NCBI RefSeq assembly: GCF_013664685.1
Contig: NZ_JAAKDE010000002.1
Location: 62,001 to 126,000 of the forward strand
DNA from: Capillibacterium thermochitinicola
GTDB lineage: Bacteria > Bacillota > UBA4882 > UBA10575
Reading direction: 5' to 3'
Length of the DNA: 64,000 bases
Shown here one piece after another: positions 44,201-56,009 of the stretch (position 1 is the stretch's first letter; every line of letters starts with the position of its first letter). Below the pieces are notes generated by a model. That model was not told the origin of the DNA, ran no database searches, and was given only the letters and a program-made list of their open reading frames with translations. Both the position numbers and the translations under genes were made by a program.

Positions 44201-45814
44201 GAGCTGGCCGCGTATTTAACAGCCCTCCCGGGGGCCAAGGTTGTGGTTGCCAGCGCGGCCTGCCCGGCCTCTTCCCCGACTTACCAGGAGGCAAAGGCCC
44301 GGATTATTCAGCGGTACGTGCTGACCCACGGGCCCTTTACCGCCCGGAAACTGGCTGCCCGTTACGGCTGGACCTTGCCTGAGGTCGAGGAAGAACTGGC
44401 TGCTTTGGCCGCGGTAGGGCTGGTGGAAACCGGGGAGTTTAGTCCCAGCGGCCATGAGGAGGAATGGTGTGACCCTGAGATCTTAAGGGAGATCCACCGG
44501 CGGAGCCTTGCCCGGCGGCGGCAGGAGGTCAAGGCCCGCACCCGTCTCCAGGAACCCTGGGCGTATGCGTCCTTTCTTGCCCGCTGGCAGGGGGTGACCG
44601 GGGAGCGGCGCGAGACGGAAGGACTGGTCGAAACATTGAACCAGTTGAGCGGACGTTGGTTTTCCGCGGCCGCCTGGGAACGGCATCTTCTCCCCGCCAG
44701 GGTGCGGGGGTACAAACCCTCCCTTTTGGACATGCTCTTTGCCAGTGGACAGTTTCAATGGCGGGCGCGGGGCAGCGCGGATCATTTTGAGATCCTGATT
44801 GAGGCGTTTCCCCTTCCTGCCGAAGGCCAGGAGATGGTTTTTTCTTCCGAAGCGTGGTCCCCGGCCCCGGCCGCCGAATCCCTACCTGCCGGTGACCCGC
44901 CCGCCGGTAATCCGGCGGCGGGTGACCTGTCCGGGTTGTCCGCGCCCGCCCGGTCACTTCTGGATCTGTTAAGGCAGAAAGGGGCGATAACCTTACCCTT
45001 TCTCTTAAGAGAGACCCGTCTTCCAGCCGCCACCGTCTGGCAGGCTTTGGAAGAACTTATGCTCCAAGGGCTGATTACCAATGATTCCTTTGGTCCCGTT
45101 CGTTATTTACTCCGCACCAGACCCCAGGACCGGCCTGGGGCCCACGGGGTGATCCCACCGGGGGTAATGGCCCAGATGGGGAGATGGTCGGTGTTGCCCC
45201 CTTTAAATTGGACCAGCGAGATGCTAATCCAGTCCCTCCTAAACCGGTACGGGATTGTCTGCCGGGAGATCGTGCAGGTGGAAGGGATCCCCTGGGGAGA
45301 GGTTGCTCCCCTCCTTGCCGTCTTGGAAAATCTCGGCCGGGTGCACCGGGGCTATTTCATCAAGGGCTTAAGCGGGGTTCAATATGCACTGCCGCAGGCT
45401 TTGGCCGTTCTGGGCGCCTCCGCCGAAATGCCCGCACGGTGCTGGGCTTTGGCTTGGACCGATCCGGCCAACCCGTTTCTCTATATTACAGAGTGGCCGG
45501 CGATTCCCCCGGACGCCAAAAAGCCCACCGGCGATTATCTTGTCCTGGCCGCCGGGCGGCCCGTTTTGGTTGCGGCGGGGCGGAACCTCCGCCTGCAAAC
45601 CGTAGGAACTGCTCCCCCGGCCCAGGTGGAGCAAGGTCTGAAGGCATTGATCCCCGCTTTGTATCCGGCCTACCCGGACCAGAAGATTATTGTCCAGAGT
45701 TTTAACGGGGAACCGGCCAACCGAAGCTGGGTTAAGGGGATCCTGACGGCCGCCGGTTTCGAGGAGGATTATCAACGGATGATCCTGTGGCCGTCTGCGC
45801 GGAAATGGTGGTAA
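41288..45814 (+). CDS. lhr: ATP-dependent helicase Lhr, full-length
   Basis: 1508 residues, the length of large bacterial Lhr. Superfamily 2 helicase motifs: Q-motif region PPQAEGWP near 26, Walker A LAPTGSGKT near 44-52, ISPLKALNND, TTPESLFLML, VDEIH near 176-180, LSATIRPLEE, FVNNRRLAERV, TASLELGIDVGEVDLVIQLE, then RGLQRVGRAGH. The rest covers the Lhr winged-helix/beta-barrel core and the long C-terminal region with further winged helices. It acts on nucleic acid in DNA repair or RNA metabolism. GTG start behind TTGGAGGTG. It stands alone between the importer and the T-box operon. Confidence 0.93.
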   Translation: MLHPALKDFHPLVAQWFTETFGTPTPPQAEGWPRIAAGENVLLLAPTGSGKTLAAFLKAIDGLYREMEQEATTLKLGSAKNHGVKILYISPLKALNNDIYRNLERPLKGIRAYGAQRGLMLPEITRAVRSGDTPGPERQRMLRRPPQILITTPESLFLMLSSKAREILRTVRCVIVDEIHTLFTEKRGAHLALSLERLESLVAETAGPGERLQRIGLSATIRPLEEVAAFLGGYEPEPVRGERRPRPVTIVDTGQRKELDLEIILPVPNLRELPEKTVWPSIYQQVDALVRQHRSTLVFVNNRRLAERVTANLNKIAGEEVARTHHGSLSKEIRLEVERKLKAGELKCVVATASLELGIDVGEVDLVIQLESPKEVARGLQRVGRAGHVVNLPSKGRIIPKNRADLLEAVALLQEMKAGRVEPMKAPKNCLDILAQQLVAMTATGEVMVEQVWQIVRSAYNFHTLARTDFERVLAMLSGAYESKEYVDLRPRLYWDKSAGVLKPDAYGKRLVYTAGGTIPDRGYYGVYLAGSNVRLGELDEEFVYERRLNDRFVLGTSVWRIEEIRQDRVIVSPAGKGEAFVPFWRAEQGGRSFELGKRIGAFLGTLEAKLETGELRSYLETGCALSPEVARNLHAYLAAQKRAVDYLPTDRRIVIEEFPDEAGEWRLLLHSPFGNRVHLALALLLNAAWEERLGAKFPFMTQDDGIMFSLPRGSTPPTIDWLGLADDALEEKLGKGLAGTPLFGAVFRHSAQRSLVMPRGGYGGKRVPLWLSRIKAGNLLQIVAKDRDFPLVIEAYREIFQDYLDLDGLRSVLAAIGSGKIQIYRKQHQTPSPFAYGHLFNFVASFIYEPDTPRVEGGQRLFGLGAATLKTIAGGSGFRDFFRTDVIAEVDRKARGLDLVIKEPNEERVGYWLTRCGDLTDDEIKEAFPQREEEIRTIIAVLQAKGVAVPVEAAPAAGGESNRRFLVNRDELAAYLTALPGAKVVVASAACPASSPTYQEAKARIIQRYVLTHGPFTARKLAARYGWTLPEVEEELAALAAVGLVETGEFSPSGHEEEWCDPEILREIHRRSLARRRQEVKARTRLQEPWAYASFLARWQGVTGERRETEGLVETLNQLSGRWFSAAAWERHLLPARVRGYKPSLLDMLFASGQFQWRARGSADHFEILIEAFPLPAEGQEMVFSSEAWSPAPAAESLPAGDPPAGNPAAGDLSGLSAPARSLLDLLRQKGAITLPFLLRETRLPAATVWQALEELMLQGLITNDSFGPVRYLLRTRPQDRPGAHGVIPPGVMAQMGRWSVLPPLNWTSEMLIQSLLNRYGIVCREIVQVEGIPWGEVAPLLAVLENLGRVHRGYFIKGLSGVQYALPQALAVLGASAEMPARCWALAWTDPANPFLYITEWPAIPPDAKKPTGDYLVLAAGRPVLVAAGRNLRLQTVGTAPPAQVEQGLKALIPALYPAYPDQKIIVQSFNGEPANRSWVKGILTAAGFEEDYQRMILWPSARKWW

Positions 45815-45864
45815 ACGGGGTGCCCGGTTTACACAGATTTCACAATTACCGTGACAAAATCTTC

Positions 45865-45893
45865 TTGACACCAGTATCGGCAGTTGATATATT
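45865..45893 (+). promoter_or_regulatory. Promoter of the branched-chain amino acid operon
   Basis: TTGACA (45865-45870), 17-base spacer, TATATT (45888-45893). Transcription would start near 45900, just ahead of a small hairpin (CAGGTA / TACCTG at 45923-45938) and the T-box leader. Confidence 0.85.
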
Positions 45894-45939
45894 TGATAGA
45901 AATAACACAAAACAATCAACACCAGGTAATAATACCTGC

Positions 45940-46210
45940 TACTAAATGCGATGAAGGAGCCTCGTCACCCGGGCCGATTCTTACAGAGAGCTGATGGTCG
46001 GTGGAAATCAGCAGAATTGCGGGGGACGTCTCTCTCCGGAGCAGATCTTCTGAACCCGGCAGTAGGAAGGTACGGGAAGCCCCGTTACAGGCGAAGGTTT
46101 GTTAGAACCTCATGAGGTCTTTATCGTAAGGTAAAGACGAATCAGGGTGGTAACACGTGGCGTATACCCCTCGTCCCTGTCGCCTTTATGGCGAAGGGCG
46201 GGGGTTTTTT
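45940..46210 (+). promoter_or_regulatory. T-box leader of the ilv-leu operon
   Basis: tRNA-sensing leader. Elements in order: GATGAAGGAG at the 5' side of stem I, AGAGAGC and GGTGGAAA of the distal stem I, the specifier region near 46026-46040, and the T-box AGGGTGGTAACACG at about 46144-46157 (consensus AGGGTGGTACCGCG, two changes). A terminator follows. Uncharged cognate tRNA would stabilise the antiterminator. The specifier could be GTC (Val, 46028) or CTC (Leu, 46030); I could not settle it without a fold. It fits branched-chain control. Confidence 0.9.
46166..46210 (+). terminator. Terminator of the T-box leader
   Basis: ACCCCTCGTCCCTGTCGCC pairs with GGCGAAGGGCGGGGGT (imperfect), loop TTTAT, then TTTTTT. 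It is the off-state hairpin of the T-box switch. Confidence 0.88.
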
Positions 46211-46470
46211 GTTACATTGCAACGGACTTTGCGAACGGGCCGTGGGGTCTGAAGTCAGGAAAAAGGAAGCACTGGGGCCTTAACTGTAACCCGGATATGT
46301 TAAAACATAGAAAAAATGTAAGATAAAAACAGCCAAGTCGGATCTGGGGTGTTCACCGCGCGGGCCGCCAAGTCGATACACCGGCGAACGCCCGTGTCCA
46401 GGTTAGTATTCTCTAAACTATTGCCGGAAAAACCGCGGTTTTTTAGCAAGAAATAAGGGGAGGGACAGTG
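46211..46470 (+). other. Untranslated stretch between T-box and ilvN
   Basis: No gene. There is an imperfect stem, GGTGTTCACCG with CGGCGAACGCC (about 46348-46393), and a short AAAAAC-CGCG-GTTTTT hairpin with T run at 46428-46444, just before the ilvN ribosome site. This could be a second control element or chance. I do not recognise a known RNA. Confidence 0.35.
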
Positions 46471-47989
<1,519 letters not shown>

Positions 47990-48062
47990 TTACCGGCGGA
48001 TTACGGCGCTTCGAAAAAGATAAAAAAATCGGGAGGAGCTTTTTTAAGCGGAAAGGAGTACC

Positions 48063-49598
48063 ATGGCCAGACGAGTGTATATTTTTGACACAACGTTAAG
48101 AGACGGGGAACAGTCCCCCGGTTGCAGCATGAATATTCAGGAAAAGGTTGAAATGGCAAAGCAACTGGAGCGTCTTAAGGTTGATGTCATCGAAGCTGGC
48201 TTTGCCATTGCTTCACCCGGTGATTTCCAGGCGGTGAAAGCAATTGCCGAGAAGATTAAGGACTGTACCGTGGCCAGTCTGGCCCGGGCGCATGAGAAGG
48301 ATATTGAACGGGCGGCCGAAGCGTTGCAACAGGCGGCGGATCCGCTGATTCACACTTTTATTGCCACTTCGGAGATTCACATGCAATACAAGTTGAAGAT
48401 GACGCGGGAAGAAGTGTTGGAACGGACGAAAGCGATGGTGGCCTACGCCCGGCGCTTCAGTCCGAACGTGGAGTTTTCGGCCGAGGATGCGACCCGCAGC
48501 GACCCGGATTTTCTCTGCCGGGTCTTTGAGACGGCCATTGCCGCGGGGGCGAACCGGATCAATGTCCCGGATACGGTCGGTTACACCACCCCCGAGGAGT
48601 TTACCCGGCTTATCCAGTATCTCCGGGAGAAGGTACCCAATATTGACAAAGTTATCCTTTCGGTCCATTGCCATAACGACCTGGGAATGGCCGTCGCCAA
48701 CTCGCTGGCGGCAGTCCGGGCCGGGGTCAACCAGGTGGAGTGTACAATCAACGGCATCGGGGAACGGGCGGGCAACGCCGCATTGGAGGAGATCGTGATG
48801 GCGCTGAAAACCCGCAACGACCTCTTTGATGTGGAGCTCGGGGTGGACACACGGCAAATCTACCGGTCTTCCAAACTGCTGACCAATATTACCGGGGTGG
48901 CGGTCCAGCCCAACAAGGCGATTGTCGGGGCCAACGCCTTCGCCCATGAGGCCGGGATCCACCAGCATGGGATCCTGGCCAACCGCAGCACCTACGAGAT
49001 TATGACGCCGGAGTCGATCGGGTTGCAGAAAAACACGATGGTGCTCGGGAAACATTCCGGACGGCATGCCTTTGAAGAGCGGCTTAAGGCGCTCGGTTAC
49101 ACCTTGACCAAGGAAGAACTGGATGAAGCCTTCGCCAAGTTCAAGGTGTTGGCCGACAAGAAAAAGGTGGTCCACGATGCTGACCTGGAGGTTCTGGTCT
49201 CCCAGAAAAAGGTGGAGATTCCCGCCATGTACAAACTGGAACAGTTTGTGATCAACACCGGAAACACCTTTACGGCGACGGCTTTGGTCCGGCTGAGCAA
49301 GGGGAACGGCAATCCGGAGGTATTGGAGGAGGTTTCCACGGGCGACGGGCCGGTCTATGCCGCCTTTAAGGCCATCGAGAAGATTGTCGGGCATTCCTTT
49401 GTCCTTGAAGACTACAAGGTCCATTCGGTCACGGAAGGCCAGGATGCCCAGGGTGAAGCTTATGTGCGGATCCGGCGCAACGGGCGGATCTTTACGGGAA
49501 AAGGGGTCAGCACGGATATCTTTGAGGCCAGTGTCCTCTCGTATATTAATGCCATCAATAAGATGATCTACGAAGAAAAACTGGAAGCGCAGGCTTAG
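48063..49598 (+). CDS. leuA: 2-isopropylmalate synthase
   Basis: 511 residues. Condenses acetyl-CoA with 2-oxoisovalerate, the first leucine step. DRE-TIM metallolyase: [18 protein letters not shown] near 5-22, [16 protein letters not shown], the HxH metal site [19 protein letters not shown] near 201-219, and [18 protein letters not shown]. The C-terminal LeuA dimer/allosteric domain runs from about 385 ([17 protein letters not shown]). ATG follows GGAAAGGAG. 73 bases after ilvC. Confidence 0.95.
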   Translation: MARRVYIFDTTLRDGEQSPGCSMNIQEKVEMAKQLERLKVDVIEAGFAIASPGDFQAVKAIAEKIKDCTVASLARAHEKDIERAAEALQQAADPLIHTFIATSEIHMQYKLKMTREEVLERTKAMVAYARRFSPNVEFSAEDATRSDPDFLCRVFETAIAAGANRINVPDTVGYTTPEEFTRLIQYLREKVPNIDKVILSVHCHNDLGMAVANSLAAVRAGVNQVECTINGIGERAGNAALEEIVMALKTRNDLFDVELGVDTRQIYRSSKLLTNITGVAVQPNKAIVGANAFAHEAGIHQHGILANRSTYEIMTPESIGLQKNTMVLGKHSGRHAFEERLKALGYTLTKEELDEAFAKFKVLADKKKVVHDADLEVLVSQKKVEIPAMYKLEQFVINTGNTFTATALVRLSKGNGNPEVLEEVSTGDGPVYAAFKAIEKIVGHSFVLEDYKVHSVTEGQDAQGEAYVRIRRNGRIFTGKGVSTDIFEASVLSYINAINKMIYEEKLEAQA

Positions 49599-49629
49599 AA
49601 GCACAGGCTTAGGATGAGGGGTGATTGGT

Positions 49630-51219
49630 TTGCGGGTCAAGATTGATATCTTCGATTCCACCCTGCGGGATGGCGCGCAGGCGGAAGGGATCTCCTTCTC
49701 CGTCGAGGATAAACTGAAGATCGTGGCGGCCCTGGATAATCTGGGGGTTACTTACATTGAAGCCGGCAATCCCGGCTCCAACCCGAAAGACATGGAGTTT
49801 TTCGGACGGATGCGGGATGTTTCCCTGCGCAACGCGAAACTGGTGGCCTTTGGCAGTACCCGGCGGCGCGATATTACGGTGGATCAGGACAAAAACGTGC
49901 TCGCCCTTCTGAGCGCCGAGACACCCGTGGTCGCGATCTTCGGTAAAAGCTGGGATTTCCATGTGACGGAGATTATCCGGACCACGCTGGAGGAGAACCT
50001 GCGGATGATCGGCGAAACCGTTGCCTTCTTCAAACAGCGGGGCAAAGAAGTAATCTACGATGCGGAGCATTTCTTTGACGGATACAAAAACAATCCGGAG
50101 TACGCCCTCCGGACCTTGCAGGCGGCTTTTGACGCGGGCGCCGACTGTCTGGTCCTCTGCGATACCAATGGCGGTTGTTTCCCGGCGGAGGTTTCCGAGA
50201 TTGTCCGGGTTGTCACGGATAAGTTCAAGACCAAGATCGGGATCCACACCCATAATGACTGCGGGCTGGCGGTAGCCAACTCGATTCTGGCCGTGGAGGC
50301 CGGGGCCACCCATGTCCAGGGTACCTACCTCGGTTTTGGGGAAAGGTGCGGCAACGCCAACCTCAGTACGATCATCCCCAATCTTCAATTGAAAAAGGGG
50401 TACTGGTGTATCCCGGAGGACCAGATGAAGAATCTGACCTACACTGCCCGGAAGATTGCGGAGATCGCCAACATCAGTTTGAATAAGCGGGAACCGTACG
50501 TGGGCAATTCGGCCTTTGCCCACAAGGGCGGGATGCATATCGACGGGGTGACCAAAGCCACCAGCTCCTTTGAGCATATCGACCCCAGCCTGGTCGGGAA
50601 CAAAAGAAGGTTTCTCATGTCCGAGGTGGCGGGCCGCAAAACGATTGTGGAGAAGATTAAGGAGATCATCCCGCAGATCGACAAAGATTCACCGGAGGCC
50701 GAAAAGATCATCCAGCGGATCAAAGAGATGGAGCACGAGGGCTACCAGTTCGAAGGGGCGGAGAGCACGTTTGAACTTATTGTCCGTAAACAGTTGGGCA
50801 AGTATAAACCCTTCTTTGAACTGGAAAATTTCAAGCTCGTGACGGAGCAGCCCAAGTTGACGGGCTCTTCGGCCGCGGCGCTGATTAAGGTGAACGTGGA
50901 CGGGAAATCAGAGATCACGGCCGCCGAAGGGAATGGTCCGGTGCACGCGCTTGACCGGGCCTTGCGGAAGGTTTTAGAGGTGTTCTATCCGGAGCTGTCC
51001 CGGGTGCACTTGACCGACTTTAAGGTCCGGGTCATCGATTCCAACCGGGCGACCGCCGCCAAGGTGCGGGTGCTGATCGAATCGACCGACGGGGAGTCGG
51101 TCTGGACTACCGTCGGGGTCTCCACCGATATCATTGAAGCCAGTTGGATTGCCCTTGTCGATTCCATCGAATATAAGCTCCTGAAGGAGCTGGAAAAAAA
51201 GATGAAAGTCTATCTATGA
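49630..51219 (+). CDS. cimA: (R)-citramalate synthase
   Basis: About 529 residues, a LeuA paralogue of the citramalate synthase group. It joins acetyl-CoA and pyruvate to start threonine-independent isoleucine synthesis. Motifs: [18 protein letters not shown] near 5, [14 protein letters not shown] near 37, metal site [22 protein letters not shown] near 204, and [18 protein letters not shown]. The allosteric domain is C-terminal. TTG at 49630 with GAGGGG eight bases upstream fits the family start ([11 protein letters not shown]); GTG 49621 is the alternative. LeuC and LeuD downstream would serve both citramalate and isopropylmalate. Confidence 0.9.
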   Translation: MRVKIDIFDSTLRDGAQAEGISFSVEDKLKIVAALDNLGVTYIEAGNPGSNPKDMEFFGRMRDVSLRNAKLVAFGSTRRRDITVDQDKNVLALLSAETPVVAIFGKSWDFHVTEIIRTTLEENLRMIGETVAFFKQRGKEVIYDAEHFFDGYKNNPEYALRTLQAAFDAGADCLVLCDTNGGCFPAEVSEIVRVVTDKFKTKIGIHTHNDCGLAVANSILAVEAGATHVQGTYLGFGERCGNANLSTIIPNLQLKKGYWCIPEDQMKNLTYTARKIAEIANISLNKREPYVGNSAFAHKGGMHIDGVTKATSSFEHIDPSLVGNKRRFLMSEVAGRKTIVEKIKEIIPQIDKDSPEAEKIIQRIKEMEHEGYQFEGAESTFELIVRKQLGKYKPFFELENFKLVTEQPKLTGSSAAALIKVNVDGKSEITAAEGNGPVHALDRALRKVLEVFYPELSRVHLTDFKVRVIDSNRATAAKVRVLIESTDGESVWTTVGVSTDIIEASWIALVDSIEYKLLKELEKKMKVYL

Positions 51220-51233
51220 CGGAGGAAAGAAAA

Positions 51234-52493
51234 ATGGGAATGACCATGTCACAAAAGATCCTGGCCGCCCATGCGGGGTTGGAAACGGTCCGGCCGGGGC
51301 AGTTGATCGAGGCGGATCTGGATCTGGTCCTGGGTAACGACGTGACGACCCCGGTGGCGGTTCACGAGTTTCGCAAGACCGGTTTGACCCGGGTGTTTGA
51401 CCGGAAGAAGATCGCCATTGTCCCCGATCATTTCACGCCCAATAAAGATATTAAAGCGGCGGAGCAGTGCCGCATGATCCGGGAGTTTGCCCGTGAGATG
51501 GGGATCGAGCACTACTTTGAGGTTGGGGAGATGGGGGTCGAGCATTGCCTCATCCCCGAGCAAGGCCTGGCGGTTCCGGGTGACTTAATTATCGGCGCCG
51601 ATTCCCACACCTGTACCTACGGGGCCCTGGGGGCCTTCTCCACCGGGGTGGGCAGCACCGACATGGCGGCGGGGATGGCCACGGGCCGCCTGTGGTTTAA
51701 AGTCCCTTCCGCCCTGAAGTTTGTCCTAAAAAACAAACCCGGCCGGTGGGTATCGGGGAAGGATGTTATCCTCCACATAATCGGGATGATCGGGGTGGAC
51801 GGTGCCCGGTACAAATCCATGGAGTTCGTGGGGGACGGTCTGGCCCACCTGTCGATGGACGACCGGTTTACCATTGCCAACATGGCGGTGGAGGCCGGGG
51901 CGAAAAACGGCATCTTCCCGGTGGACGAGAAGACCGTTGCCTACGTGCAGGAGCATGCGACCAAACCCTACCGGGTTTATGAACCCGATCCGGATGCGGA
52001 CTATGATGAAGAGTATGAGATCGACCTCAGCACGCTCAAGCCGACGGTGGCCTTTCCCCACTTGCCTTCGAACACAAAGACCATTGACGAAGTGGGGGAG
52101 ATCCCCGTTGACCAGGTGGTGATCGGTTCCTGCACCAACGGGCGGCTGTCGGATCTGCGCACCGCGGCGCAGATCTTAAAAGGGCGGAAAGTGAAGAAGG
52201 GCGTCCGGGTCCTGGTCTTCCCGGGGACGCAGCGGATTTACCTTGCGGCCCTGCGGGAGGGGATCATCGCCGATCTGGTGGAGGCGGGAGCGGTGGTTTC
52301 CACGCCGACCTGCGGTCCCTGTCTCGGCGGCCACATGGGGATTCTTGCCAAGGGCGAACGGGCGGTGGCGACAACGAACCGGAATTTTGTCGGGCGGATG
52401 GGGCATCCCGAGTCCGAAGTTTACCTGGCCAGCCCGGCTGTGGCGGCGGCTTCGGCGGTTACCGGTATCATTACGGACCCGGCCAAGTTGTAG
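51234..52493 (+). CDS. leuC: 3-isopropylmalate dehydratase large subunit
   Basis: About 419 residues, the shorter LeuC/homoaconitase-like type. Aconitase superfamily: [20 protein letters not shown] near 123-142 with the first cluster Cys, [16 protein letters not shown] near 290-305, and [14 protein letters not shown] near 351-364 with the other two cluster Cys. It binds a 4Fe-4S cluster and pairs with LeuD to isomerise isopropylmalate and probably citramalate. ATG at 51234 behind GGAGGA. The cimA stop lies just upstream. Confidence 0.94.
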   Translation: MGMTMSQKILAAHAGLETVRPGQLIEADLDLVLGNDVTTPVAVHEFRKTGLTRVFDRKKIAIVPDHFTPNKDIKAAEQCRMIREFAREMGIEHYFEVGEMGVEHCLIPEQGLAVPGDLIIGADSHTCTYGALGAFSTGVGSTDMAAGMATGRLWFKVPSALKFVLKNKPGRWVSGKDVILHIIGMIGVDGARYKSMEFVGDGLAHLSMDDRFTIANMAVEAGAKNGIFPVDEKTVAYVQEHATKPYRVYEPDPDADYDEEYEIDLSTLKPTVAFPHLPSNTKTIDEVGEIPVDQVVIGSCTNGRLSDLRTAAQILKGRKVKKGVRVLVFPGTQRIYLAALREGIIADLVEAGAVVSTPTCGPCLGGHMGILAKGERAVATTNRNFVGRMGHPESEVYLASPAVAAASAVTGIITDPAKL

Positions 52494-52538
52494 GCCGGGC
52501 AGGAACGGGAAATGCAAAATTCCTGGAGGAGGTCTATG

Positions 52539-53027
52539 ATGAAAGCGAAAGGGAGAGTATTCAGGTACCAGGATAATGTTGATACGGACGTGATCATCCC
52601 CGCCCGTTACCTCAATACGTTCGACCCCGAGGAGCTGGCGGCCCACTGCCTGGAGGATCTGGATCCGGAGTTCAGGAAAAAGGTGCAAGCCGGGGATATC
52701 ATTGTGGCGGGCAAAAACTTTGGTTGTGGCTCCTCGCGGGAGCATGCGCCTTTGGCGATCAAGGCGGCGGGCGTCTCTTGTGTCATTGCCGCCACTTTCG
52801 CCCGGATCTTTTACCGGAATGCGATCAATATCGGCCTGCCGATTCTCGAGTGCCCGGAGGCGGTCCAGTGGACGGAGACCGGCGACGAGCTGGAGGTCGA
52901 CTTTGACCAGGGAAGAATCGTGAATTTGACCAAAAACAAGGCATTTCAGGCCGAACCCTTCCCGGAGTTTATGAAGGAGATCATGGCGGCGGACGGCCTG
53001 ATCAACCGTGTGAAGGCCGGCCGTTAG
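52539..53027 (+). CDS. leuD: 3-isopropylmalate dehydratase small subunit
   Basis: 162 residues, swivel domain. [20 protein letters not shown] near 16-35, [21 protein letters not shown] near 60-80 and the substrate-loop region [15 protein letters not shown] near 88. Forms the active enzyme with LeuC. ATG at 52539 has 6-base spacing from GGAGGAGG; the ATG three bases earlier is also possible. Confidence 0.94.
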   Translation: MKAKGRVFRYQDNVDTDVIIPARYLNTFDPEELAAHCLEDLDPEFRKKVQAGDIIVAGKNFGCGSSREHAPLAIKAAGVSCVIAATFARIFYRNAINIGLPILECPEAVQWTETGDELEVDFDQGRIVNLTKNKAFQAEPFPEFMKEIMAADGLINRVKAGR

Positions 53028-53132
53028 GATCACGTGAACAACAATCACGAGGTTTGGCGTGAAACGAAGGCTTTGGCTTGCTCAATACCAGTATTACCTC
53101 CAAGGGAAAACGGACGGAAGGATGGTGGGCCT

Positions 53133-54221
53133 GTGGGCAACTACAGAATTGCAGTGATTCCCGGGGACGGGATTGGTCCCGAGATTGTCGGCCAGACTTT
53201 ACGGGTCTTGGACCAGATTGCCGATACCTACGGACATCATTTTGAGTATAAAGAACTGCTGGCCGGCGGCTGTGCCATTGATGCCACGGGCGAGCCGTTG
53301 CCGGAAGAGACGGTGGCGGAGTGCCGGAAGAGTGATGCGGTACTCCTGGGGGCCGTCGGCGGGGCGAAATGGGATCACCTGCCCGGGGAAAAAAGGCCGG
53401 AGATGGCGCTTTTGGGACTCCGGGGCCAGCTTGGCCTTTATGCCAATCTGCGACCGGCTTACTTGTATAAACAACTGCAGGCGGCTTGTCCCCTGAAGCC
53501 GGAGATCATCGGGGAAAGTATTGATTTGTTGGTGGTCCGGGAATTGACCGGCGGCATCTACTTTGGCCCGCGCGGCCGCCGCGCGACGGCGGAACGGGGG
53601 GAGGAAGCCTTTGACACCGAAGTTTACAGCGAAGCCGAAGTGGAACGGATCGCCCGGGTTGCTTTTGAAATTGCCCGCGGGCGGCAGCGGCGGGTGACCA
53701 ATGTGGACAAAGCAAACGTCCTGGAAAGTTCCCGCCTGTGGCGGGCGGTGGTGACGCGGGTGGCCGCCGACTACCCGGATGTGGAGTTGAACCACATGTA
53801 TGTGGACAACGCCGCGATGCAACTGGTGCGTAATCCGAAACAATTTGACGTTATCGTCACCACCAATATGTTTGGGGATATCTTGTCCGACGAGGCCAGT
53901 ATGATTACGGGTTCCATCGGGATGCTGCCTTCGGCGAGTTTAGGCCAGGGGAATTTTGGTCTCTACGAACCGGTGCATGGTTCAGCCCCCGACCTGGCCG
54001 GACAGGACCGGGCCAATCCGTTGGCCACCATTTTGTCGGCGGCGATGATGCTCCGGTACTCCTTTGGCCTTGCGCAGGAGGCGGAGGCCATTACCAGCGC
54101 GGTGGAACAGGTCCTGGCTGCGGGATACCGGACCGGTGACATTATGAGTCCGGGACAGACCCTGGTCGGGACGGCGCAAATGGGGCAACTTGTTTGCGAC
54201 TATATCGCCAAAGGAGACTAA
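53133..54221 (+). CDS. leuB: 3-isopropylmalate dehydrogenase
   Basis: 362 residues. Oxidative decarboxylation of 3-isopropylmalate with [17 protein letters not shown] near 5-18, [20 protein letters not shown] near 71-90, [14 protein letters not shown] near 94-107, [10 protein letters not shown] near 137, the metal site [23 protein letters not shown] near 246-268, and [25 protein letters not shown] at 53133 gives the family N-terminus. The open frame extends back to 53034, adding 33 unlikely residues. Confidence 0.95.
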   Translation: MGNYRIAVIPGDGIGPEIVGQTLRVLDQIADTYGHHFEYKELLAGGCAIDATGEPLPEETVAECRKSDAVLLGAVGGAKWDHLPGEKRPEMALLGLRGQLGLYANLRPAYLYKQLQAACPLKPEIIGESIDLLVVRELTGGIYFGPRGRRATAERGEEAFDTEVYSEAEVERIARVAFEIARGRQRRVTNVDKANVLESSRLWRAVVTRVAADYPDVELNHMYVDNAAMQLVRNPKQFDVIVTTNMFGDILSDEASMITGSIGMLPSASLGQGNFGLYEPVHGSAPDLAGQDRANPLATILSAAMMLRYSFGLAQEAEAITSAVEQVLAAGYRTGDIMSPGQTLVGTAQMGQLVCDYIAKGD

Positions 54222-54250
54222 ACAATTAAGGTAAGGATAGGGGTGAGCCG

Positions 54251-55912
54251 ATGCGGAGCGATTCAGTAAAAGTCGGTTTGGAGCGGGCCCCCCACCGCTC
54301 TCTTTTCAAAGCATTAGGTTTGACGGAGGAAGAGATCAACCGGCCGTTGATCGGGATTGTCAACGCCAAAAGCCAGATCGTGCCGGGCCATATGCACCTG
54401 GACCAGATTACGGCGGCGGTCAAGACCGGCGTGGCGATGGCGGGGGGAACGCCCATTGAGTTTCCGGCGATCGGGGTCTGTGACGGGATTGCCATGGGCC
54501 ATATCGGGATGCACTATTCCCTGCCGACCCGGGAACTGATCGCCGACAGCATTGAGGCGATGGTCCTGGCCCATGGTTTTGACGGGCTGGTGCTCGTCCC
54601 CAACTGTGACAAGATCGTTCCGGGCATGCTGATGGCGGCGGCCCGCCTCGATATCCCGGCGATTGTTGTCAGCGGCGGGCCGATGTTGAAAGGGCGGATC
54701 GGCGAAAAGGAGATCAGCGTGACCGATATATTTGAGGCCGTCGGTGCTTATAAAGCCGGGAAGCTCAGCGACCAGGAGCTCACCGCGTACGAGGATGGCG
54801 CCTGCCCCAGCTGTGGTTCCTGCTCCGGTATGTTCACGGCCAACAGTATGAACTGCCTCACCGAAGCGCTGGGGATGGCTTTGCCCGGCAACGGGACGAT
54901 TCCGGCGGTGTATTCGGCCCGGCTTAGGCTGGCGAAAGCGACCGGGATGCGCATTATGGAACTGGTGAAAAAGGATATTCGGCCGCGGATGATCTTGACC
55001 CCTGACGCTTTCCATAACGCCCTTTCCGTTGATATGGCGCTGGGCTGCAGCACCAATAGCATGTTGCATTTGGCGGCCATCGCTTATGAAGCGGGAGTCC
55101 AGTTTGACCTGGACCAGGTCAATGCCCTGAGTGCCCAAACCCCCAACCTGTGCCGGTTGGCTCCGGCCGGGCGGCATTTTGTAGAAGACCTGTACGCGGC
55201 GGGGGGCATCCCGGCCGTTATGAAAGAACTTTCCCGGAAGGGGCTGCTGAAGGAGGATTGTCTCACCGTCACCGGCCAGAGCGTCGGGGCTAACATCGCC
55301 GCGGCGGAGAATCTTAATCCCAATGTGATCCGGCCGGTCGATCAACCCTATGCGCCCACCGGGGGGATCGCGGTGCTCAGAGGAAACCTGGCCCCCAACG
55401 GGAGCGTGGTCAAGCGGAGCGCCGTGGCGGAAGCGATGTTGGTGCATGAGGGACCGGCCCGCGTCTTTGACAGTGAAGACGCGGCGGTGCAAGCAATTCT
55501 AGCGGGGGAGATCAGAAAGGGTGACGTGGTTGTTATCCGTTATGAGGGACCCCGCGGTGGACCGGGCATGCGGGAGATGCTGATGCCCACTTCGGTATTG
55601 GCCGGGATGGGCTTGGACGCCGAGGTGGCCTTGATCACCGACGGCCGCTTCAGCGGCGCCACCCGGGGGGCCAGTATCGGCCATGTTTCGCCGGAAGCGG
55701 CGGAAGGGGGGCCGATCGCCTTTGTCCGGGATGGCGACCGGATTGCCATTGATATGATCAAGGGCACCCTGACGTTAAAAGTTGACGCGGCGGAGCTGGA
55801 AAGGAGAAAGGAAGGGTGGACAGCGCCCCCGCCCAAGATTAACCGGGGATATCTGGCCCGCTATGCCCGGTTTGTCTCCTCGGCGAGCGAAGGCGCTGTT
55901 TTGAAAGGCTAA
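54251..55912 (+). CDS. ilvD: Dihydroxy-acid dehydratase
   Basis: 553 residues. Dehydrates the dihydroxy acids from IlvC. Iron-sulfur and magnesium motifs: [20 protein letters not shown] near 117-136, [25 protein letters not shown] near 183-207, [13 protein letters not shown] near 265, and the C-terminal [11 protein letters not shown] and [11 protein letters not shown] segments near 437 and 465. ATG after GGGGTGAGCC. 29 bases after leuB. Product length is standard. Confidence 0.95.
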   Translation: MRSDSVKVGLERAPHRSLFKALGLTEEEINRPLIGIVNAKSQIVPGHMHLDQITAAVKTGVAMAGGTPIEFPAIGVCDGIAMGHIGMHYSLPTRELIADSIEAMVLAHGFDGLVLVPNCDKIVPGMLMAAARLDIPAIVVSGGPMLKGRIGEKEISVTDIFEAVGAYKAGKLSDQELTAYEDGACPSCGSCSGMFTANSMNCLTEALGMALPGNGTIPAVYSARLRLAKATGMRIMELVKKDIRPRMILTPDAFHNALSVDMALGCSTNSMLHLAAIAYEAGVQFDLDQVNALSAQTPNLCRLAPAGRHFVEDLYAAGGIPAVMKELSRKGLLKEDCLTVTGQSVGANIAAAENLNPNVIRPVDQPYAPTGGIAVLRGNLAPNGSVVKRSAVAEAMLVHEGPARVFDSEDAAVQAILAGEIRKGDVVVIRYEGPRGGPGMREMLMPTSVLAGMGLDAEVALITDGRFSGATRGASIGHVSPEAAEGGPIAFVRDGDRIAIDMIKGTLTLKVDAAELERRKEGWTAPPPKINRGYLARYARFVSSASEGAVLKG

Positions 55913-56009
55913 CCGGAGGCCGCGCGGAGAAACGTCGCCTGACGACCGGCGCAGGCGGAGCCGGTTCCGAACGTAGACCTGAATACCGGGAGAAAAGGTG
56001 GTGTGTACA

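Noticed and set aside
48213-49661. 482-residue minus-strand open frame antisense to leuA
   Set aside because: leuA has all family motifs in its frame; the antisense frame has no ribosome site or known domain and reflects codon bias in GC-rich DNA.
53034-53132. 33-residue N-terminal extension of LeuB
   Set aside because: The extension is absent from the family and the GTG at 53133 gives the conserved start.
54314-55492. 392-residue minus-strand open frame antisense to ilvD
   Set aside because: Same reason: ilvD is complete and conserved, and the antisense translation is His/Arg/Gln-rich without motifs.
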